Shown: positions 33,425-37,343 of the stretch, piece by piece
Layout of the letters: each line of letters opens with the position of its first letter
Numbering within the stretch: the first letter of the stretch is position 1
Assembly (NCBI GenBank): GCA_900540885.1
Contig: UQHJ01000020.1
Location: forward strand, 1-37,343
Direction: 5' to 3'
Length of the DNA: 37,343 nt
Source of the DNA: an uncultured Prevotella sp.
GTDB taxonomy: Bacteria > Bacteroidota > Bacteroidia > Bacteroidales > Bacteroidaceae
Notes under the pieces: model-generated
What the model was told of the DNA's origin: nothing
What the model saw: the letters and a program-made list of their open reading frames with translations, nothing else
The model's database searches: none
Program-made: the position numbers and the translations under genes

Positions 33425-34027
33425 ATGAAGAACCGATTTTATCACATAGCGTGTTTACTCTTACTCTTTTCGTTTTTTAGCGTGAGTTGTACAAAGTTAG
33501 AGTTGCCTGACGAGGTAGATAAAGACAAGACGGATAAAGGTGATACACCCACATCTCCTTCTCAACCTGACGACTCGGATGTATATAGTATTGCTTCTTT
33601 GCAAGCAGCAACGGAAGGTGAATCTGTTCTCTTAAAGGGCTATATTGTAGGTTATGTACCTACTTCATCAATTAATAAGACGTGTTTCAGCATTGAGGAC
33701 GCAGTACAAACCAATATTGTATTGGCAGATTCTCCTCAAGAAAGGGAACCACGTAATTGTGCAGCTATACAATTAAAGAAAGACAGAGCTGCGCGTGATG
33801 ATTTAAATTTGCAAGACAATCCCGATATGTTAGGTAAGTGCGTACTCGTTTATGGCGATGTTGCCACTTATATGGGCAGTATGGGACTCAAGAATGTGGA
33901 GAGTTACGAATTGGTCGAAGCCGATGGTGGTGATGATGACAATACGTCCTCGCCTTCGAAGCCGTCATCATCTGTAGTATTTCCCACATTGAGTGATGAT
34001 GCGCCTATTGTTTTTGAGGGGGATTAG
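33425..34027 (+). CDS. DUF6359 lipoprotein
   Basis: 200 residues. Signal with SVSC lipobox (Cys at about 22), then an acidic/Pro/Thr linker (about 28-55) and a DUF6359 OB-like domain: VLLKGYIVGYVP, NIVLADSPQEREPRNCAAIQL and DNPDMLGKCVLVYGDVATYMGSMGLKNVESYEL follow the family closely. The last 40 residues are acidic and Ser-rich, with no domain. Surface or periplasmic; role unknown. The stop is four bases from an inverted repeat. Confidence 0.85.
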   Translation: MKNRFYHIACLLLLFSFFSVSCTKLELPDEVDKDKTDKGDTPTSPSQPDDSDVYSIASLQAATEGESVLLKGYIVGYVPTSSINKTCFSIEDAVQTNIVLADSPQEREPRNCAAIQLKKDRAARDDLNLQDNPDMLGKCVLVYGDVATYMGSMGLKNVESYELVEADGGDDDNTSSPSKPSSSVVFPTLSDDAPIVFEGD

Positions 34028-34031
34028 TGGT

Positions 34032-34141
34032 TAAACTGCAATTTGTCGGCCTAACGAGAATGAACATTAACGAATAATTAACAAAAAAAATTAATGAAAT
34101 AATTAATGTTCATTCTCGTTAGGCAGATAAATTGCAGTTTA
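34032..34141. repeat. MITE-like inverted repeat with 39-base arms
   Basis: The arms 34032-34070 and 34103-34141 match at 37 of 39 positions; the edge is TAAACTGCAATTT(A/G)TCTGCCTAA. The 32-base middle is AT-rich and has no gene. The edge reappears at the window ends (about 186-208 and 37181-37203). May serve as terminator for the DUF6359 gene. Confidence 0.85.
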
Positions 34142-34181
34142 TCTCACATATATCCATACGTTTTCAAAACCTTTGATTTAT

Positions 34182-34497
34182 CTTTCATGTTTCATTTTTT
34201 GTTATAAAGTAATTGAATATCAATCATTCCAAAAAGTGAAACATACGATTTAGATGTTTCATTTTTAGTTTCATGTTTCACTTTTCAAAACACTGAGGGA
34301 GCGCTTTCACGCTCCCTCAGTGTTTTGAAATCGCTCCCACAGTGTTTTTGAATCGCTCCCACAGTGTTTTTGTTTTTCTCCCACAGTGTTTTTAGAATGA
34401 AACATTGAAAGTAAAAATGAAACATAGAAGTCGTATGTTTCAGCCTTCAAAAACATTGATAATCAATAAGTTGAAATATAAAAATGAAACATGAAAG
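34182..34497. repeat. Long nested inverted repeat element, about 316 bp
   Basis: Outer arms 34182-34280 and 34396-34497 are mostly complementary over about 100 bases and each contains several copies of ATGTTTCATTTTT. The core holds a perfect 21-base hairpin (34283-34303 with 34310-34330, AACACTGAGGGAGCG arm) and then three further tandem copies of CTCCCACAGTGTTTTT (to about 34394). No reading frame. Possibly a structured RNA or a non-autonomous element; I do not recognise the family. Confidence 0.8.
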
Positions 34498-34539
34498 CAA
34501 AAAACACCATCGGTAAAATATACGTAAGTCACTTGTCTC

Positions 34540-34671
34540 CCTAATTGGGGGGCGGGTTTGTAACCCGCGGCAGCAGCAAGTTTTGTTATGTATGTTCTCG
34601 CGCTAAGCGACTATAAGTAGATGCTCAAAGCCTGCTGCTGCCGCGGGTTACAAACCCGCCCCGCAATTAGG
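34540..34671. repeat. GC-rich dispersed repeat, complete copy (family A)
   Basis: The 39-base arms 34540-34578 and 34633-34671 are complementary with one mismatch. The 54-base middle holds GTTCTCGCGCTAAGCGAC, also found at 105-142. The right arm overlaps the last codons and stop of recO (34648-34671). Confidence 0.85.
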
Positions 34672-35388
34672 GTTAAACACCTCCTTCATTACCGCCAGAG
34701 AGTTAAGCTCAGGGAAGTTAGGCACGTGAAGCCTATAATATATATTAATGTATTCCAGTAAGCGTGATCGTTCCGCTCCCGTAAATCGGAAAAAACGCAT
34801 CGAGTCATAACGCATACGCATCAGTTTAGGCACTAAGGCAGCATCAGTAGGCGTGAGAAAATCAGGGTGGGGTGGTTGTTGTGGAACGAAGCAGGCTGCG
34901 CGTAAGTCGAAGTAGTCGCCAGGGGCAGCCTCTTCAACGTTGGGCATAAAGCCTAAGAAGTGCGCCAAATGAAGTAAGAATACGAGGTGAAAGTTGGCGT
35001 ACCCCTGTGTACATGTGTCCAACCATTCCACCGAACGCGCTATATAATTATATAATAGGCGCGCATCAGGCTCGTTGCGTACCGAATGGTGAAGCACCTC
35101 GGCAAGGAATAATGCAATGCATGACTTTGCAGCATCGAAAGGCAATGAACAGAAAGGCACCGCCACCTGTACTGCCTTCGGACGTTGAAAGTTCGCACGC
35201 GGCCGTTCGTTCCATTCCATTTCTAATAAGGCCAACGGTTGAAATAGCGAATGACGCACCGCAGCACGCTTGCTGCGGCTAATGCGCACCATCATTGTGA
35301 CGCACCCTGCCAACTCCGTAAGTAAGTCTACTATCAACTGTTCGTCGTTATAACGCGTAATATGTAATACGATAGCTCGAGATTTCAT
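34648..35388 (-). CDS. recO: DNA repair protein RecO
   Basis: Mediates RecA loading with RecR at gaps; 246 residues, the usual length. N-terminal OB-fold region with AIVLHITRYNDEQLIVDLLTE, then helical middle and a C-terminal helical domain ending ELNSLAVMKEVF. Zinc cysteines of some RecO proteins are not clearly present. The last eight or so residues (NPNCGAGL) and the TAA come from the family A repeat, so the original C-terminus was probably replaced or extended by it. Bases 35389-35515 are AT-rich spacer. Confidence 0.85.
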   Translation of the reverse strand: MKSRAIVLHITRYNDEQLIVDLLTELAGCVTMMVRISRSKRAAVRHSLFQPLALLEMEWNERPRANFQRPKAVQVAVPFCSLPFDAAKSCIALFLAEVLHHSVRNEPDARLLYNYIARSVEWLDTCTQGYANFHLVFLLHLAHFLGFMPNVEEAAPGDYFDLRAACFVPQQPPHPDFLTPTDAALVPKLMRMRYDSMRFFRFTGAERSRLLEYINIYYRLHVPNFPELNSLAVMKEVFNPNCGAGL

Positions 35389-35515
35389 ATTGCAAAGGTG
35401 CTACTTTTCTTTTGTATAAAGTGTTCTTTATGGTGCATTTTATGCTGTAAAAGTGTTCTAAATGGTAGAAAAATACACAAAAAGCACTTTTTTTGAAAAA
35501 AAATAGCGAGAAGGC

Positions 35516-35546
35516 TTGGTAGATATAGTAGGAAGTACTACCTTTG
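35516..35546 (+). promoter_or_regulatory. Promoter for tRNA-Glu and rpsT
   Basis: TTGG (35516-35519), 19 bases, TACCTTTG (35539-35546). It is about 68 bases before the tRNA, on the strand of both tRNA and rpsT. Confidence 0.65.
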
Positions 35547-35613
35547 CACTCGCAAATGAGACATAACAACAACGCAAACAACAAACAAGCGGTGTTGAGG
35601 CTCAAAAAGCGAT

Positions 35614-35685
35614 GGTCCCTTCGTCTATCGGTTAGGACGAGAGATTTTCATTCTCTAAAGAGGAGTTCGACTCTCCTAGGGACTA
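35614..35685 (+). tRNA. tRNA-Glu (anticodon TTC)
   Basis: 72 bases fold as a cloverleaf: acceptor GGTCCCT/AGGGACT (one G-T pair) with discriminator A, D-stem GTCT/GGAC, anticodon stem AGAGA/TCTCT with loop TTTTCAT (TTC at 35647-35649), T-stem AGGAG/CTCCT with loop TTCGACT. CCA is not encoded. It shares a promoter with rpsT, which starts 24 bases downstream. Confidence 0.95.
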
Positions 35686-35709
35686 CTAATAAAAAAGAAG
35701 AAATAAAAA

Positions 35710-35964
35710 ATGGCAAACCACAAATCATCTGTAAAAAGAATTCGTCAGACGGCGTCTCGCAGACTGCACAACAGATATTACGCTAAGACAATGCGTAATG
35801 CAGTACGTAAGCTCCGCGCTACGACTGACAAAGCAGCTGCCACCGAACTTCTGCCGAAGGTTCAGAAGATGTTGGATAAGCTTGCTAAGAATAATATCAT
35901 TCACAAGAATAAGGCAGCAAACATTAAGAGCGGTGTGATGAATCACATCAACAAGCTTGCTTAA
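35710..35964 (+). CDS. rpsT: 30S ribosomal protein S20
   Basis: 84 residues, highly basic and helical; MANHKSSVKRIRQTASRRLHN start, KTMRNAVRKLR and the C-terminal GVMNHINKLA match S20. Binds 16S rRNA in the small subunit. It lies just after tRNA-Glu, so the tRNA is probably processed from the shared transcript. A strong terminator follows. Confidence 0.97.
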   Translation: MANHKSSVKRIRQTASRRLHNRYYAKTMRNAVRKLRATTDKAAATELLPKVQKMLDKLAKNNIIHKNKAANIKSGVMNHINKLA

Positions 35965-35998
35965 TTCAAGTTTTTGGTTCATAAGGTAAAAGGTTTAG

Positions 35999-36034
35999 TC
36001 CTCTGTTGAAGCAATTCAACAGAGGATTTTTTTT
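35999..36034 (+). terminator. Rho-independent terminator after rpsT
   Basis: A perfect 12-base stem TCCTCTGTTGAA/TTCAACAGAGGA with loop GCAA, followed directly by eight Ts. The clearest terminator in the window. Confidence 0.95.
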
Positions 36035-36142
36035 GTTTTATTGTCTACGATCGTCAATTTTATTCCATACATTCGTTCATTCTATTGTTTACATTCGTCA
36101 ATATACCGAACTGTTGGTATGTCAAATTGTCACAATAAATTG

Positions 36143-36150
36143 TATCTTTG
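36143..36150 (+). promoter_or_regulatory. -7 box for cysK
   Basis: TATCTTTG, 74 bases before the ATG at 36224. No clear TTTG at 19 bases upstream; the leader would be about 65 bases. No riboswitch fold recognised. Confidence 0.5.
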
Positions 36151-36223
36151 CATCGTCAAAACAATAAAACATCATGTTTTGCTAACAATTTGATGAGAAT
36201 AATCAATAAAAACTTTGAACGAT

Positions 36224-37171
36224 ATGAGCCAAATTTATCAATCGCTCACCCAATTGGTGGGCAATACCCCTCTGCTTGAGGTAAGTAACATAGAGAAAGA
36301 ACTCGGCCTCAAGGCCCGCGTGGTCGTAAAGTTAGAGTATTTCAACCCAGGCGGCAGCGTGAAGGACCGCGTAGCGTTAGCTATGATTAATGATGCTGAA
36401 GAGCGAGGTGTGCTTCAGCCTGGAGGCGTTATTATCGAACCCACCAGTGGCAATACAGGCATCGGTCTGGCTTGGGTAGCTTCAGTTAAAGGCTATCGAC
36501 TCATACTCACCATGCCCGAAACGATGAGTCTCGAACGTCGCAATTTGCTCAAGGCATTGGGTGCAGAATTAGTACTCACGCCAGGTGCAGAAGGTATGAA
36601 GGGCGCTATTCGGCGCGCACAAGAACTGCAACAAGAGCATACAGGAAGTTTTATTCCTCAGCAATTTGAAAATCCTGCCAATCCCGCTGCCCATACCCGC
36701 ACTACAGCTGAAGAGATATGGCGCGACACTGACGGTAAGGTAGACATTTTTGTTGCTGGTGTCGGAACAGGTGGTACGCTAAGTGGTACGGCACGTGGCC
36801 TAAAGAGTCACAATCACGCTATAAAAGCTTATGCCGTAGAGCCAGCTACGAGTGCGGTGCTCGAAGGTCAACCCTCAGGACCTCATAAGATACAAGGCAT
36901 TGGAGCCGGTTTCGTGCCCAAGAACTTTGACCACACAGCAGCCGATCAGATTCTTCCCGTTGCTGACAACGATGCTATTCGCGCTTCACGCCTATTGGCC
37001 AGCAAGGAAGGCTTGTTGGTAGGCATCTCGTCTGGTGCTGCCTTACACGCTGCCATTGAACTGGCTAAGCAACCCGAAAATGAAGGTAAGACCATCGTTG
37101 CATTGTTGCCCGACACGGGTGAACGTTACCTCTCAACCGTACTATACGCCTTTGAGGAATACCCCGTGTAA
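36224..37171 (+). CDS. cysK: Cysteine synthase (O-acetylserine sulfhydrylase)
   Basis: PLP enzyme making cysteine from O-acetylserine and sulfide, 315 residues. Phosphate-lysine region FNPGGSVKDRVA with the Schiff-base Lys47, substrate loop EPTSGNTGIGLAW (72-84), PLP phosphate loop GVGTGGTLSGTARGLK and C-terminal GISSGAALHAA are complete. The start is ATG at 36224; an in-frame TTG three codons earlier is less likely. No other sulfur genes are adjacent. Confidence 0.95.
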   Translation: MSQIYQSLTQLVGNTPLLEVSNIEKELGLKARVVVKLEYFNPGGSVKDRVALAMINDAEERGVLQPGGVIIEPTSGNTGIGLAWVASVKGYRLILTMPETMSLERRNLLKALGAELVLTPGAEGMKGAIRRAQELQQEHTGSFIPQQFENPANPAAHTRTTAEEIWRDTDGKVDIFVAGVGTGGTLSGTARGLKSHNHAIKAYAVEPATSAVLEGQPSGPHKIQGIGAGFVPKNFDHTAADQILPVADNDAIRASRLLASKEGLLVGISSGAALHAAIELAKQPENEGKTIVALLPDTGERYLSTVLYAFEEYPV

Positions 37172-37180
37172 AACATATAA

Positions 37181-37343
37181 TAAACTGTAATTTGTCTGCC
37201 TAATTGGGGGGAGTGTCCTCACCTGGGGGCGACGCGTCCCCGCGTCGGCATTGCCAACTTGGGGTCCGATGCCCCAAGCTGGCAATACTTGAATTAGTGA
37301 TATTCATGTATTTGTTAGTCAAGGCATCGAGCCTTGACTAACA
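37181..37343. repeat. Cluster of palindromes at the window end
   Basis: Edge TAAACTGTAATTTGTCTGCCTAATTGGGGGG (37181 on, shared with families A and the 34032 element), then hairpins CGACGCG/CGCGTCG (37230-37247), ATTGCCAACTTGGGG/CCCCAAGCTGGCAAT (37250-37286, one mismatch) and TGTTAGTCAAGGC/GCCTTGACTAACA (37313-37343, perfect). The element may continue past the window. Confidence 0.75.

Noticed and set aside
34182..34497. Retron or group II intron RNA
   Set aside because: No reverse transcriptase gene or intron domain V was found in the window.

Overview
The window is a chromosomal piece of a Bacteroidota genome, most likely order Bacteroidales and near Prevotella (inference). The grounds are: promoters of the Bacteroidota type (TTTG, about 19 bases, then TAnnTTTG) in front of many genes; few recognisable Shine-Dalgarno sites; a type IX secretion-style C-terminal sorting signal on a GH20 enzyme; NigD-like, DUF6359 and phytase-like esterase families; lysO split into two genes; and a GH109 NAD-dependent glycosidase. 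Base composition is moderate, and nearly every recognisable gene is intact.

Layout. 241-3470 (minus) is a tight operon tadA-yraN-yjbR-birA-MATE pump. 3780-5897 (minus) is tex. 6044-7366 (plus) holds the two lysO halves and a small membrane protein. 7660-10296 (plus) is a class A penicillin-binding protein. 10421-12515 (minus) is lipoprotein-ribE-crcB-nth. 12516-14029 carries no housekeeping gene: it holds a phage-tail-like gene fragment and two tandem copies of an unannotated 55-56 residue membrane protein, bracketed by 20-bp inverted repeats. 14030-19592 (minus) holds a GH20 hexosaminidase and a MORN-GH25 lysozyme-like protein. 19939-25758 (plus) holds a PstS-like lipoprotein, a TPR protein, and a PASTA-rluD-ddl cluster. 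25999-28849 (plus) is acyltransferase, NigD-like lipoprotein and GNAT. Then come a phytase-like protein, GH109, a second MATE pump and a DUF6359 lipoprotein (all plus), recO (minus), tRNA-Glu, rpsT and cysK (plus).

Functionally the window leans toward the cell envelope and peptidoglycan: PBP1A, GH25, GH20, Ddl, a PASTA protein, a phospholipid-type acyltransferase and several lipoproteins, mixed with translation and RNA modification (TadA, RluD, S20, tRNA-Glu, Tex), DNA repair (Nth, RecO) and cofactor genes (BirA, RibE, CysK).

The most unusual content lies between genes. (1) A family of palindromic units that each end in a Bacteroidota -7 box, some in tandem (80-bp and 73-bp periods), sits in front of PBP1A, GH20, the PstS-like gene and the PASTA gene. 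(2) GC-rich palindromes with shared edges but different interiors occur at several gene ends, and one supplies the last codons and stop of recO. (3) A roughly 315-bp element with about 100-base inverted arms and a nested core lies downstream of the DUF6359 gene. (4) A 183-bp MITE-like hairpin lies between tadA and tex. (5) The duplicated small membrane protein island. No CRISPR array, complete insertion sequence, rRNA or riboswitch was recognised.
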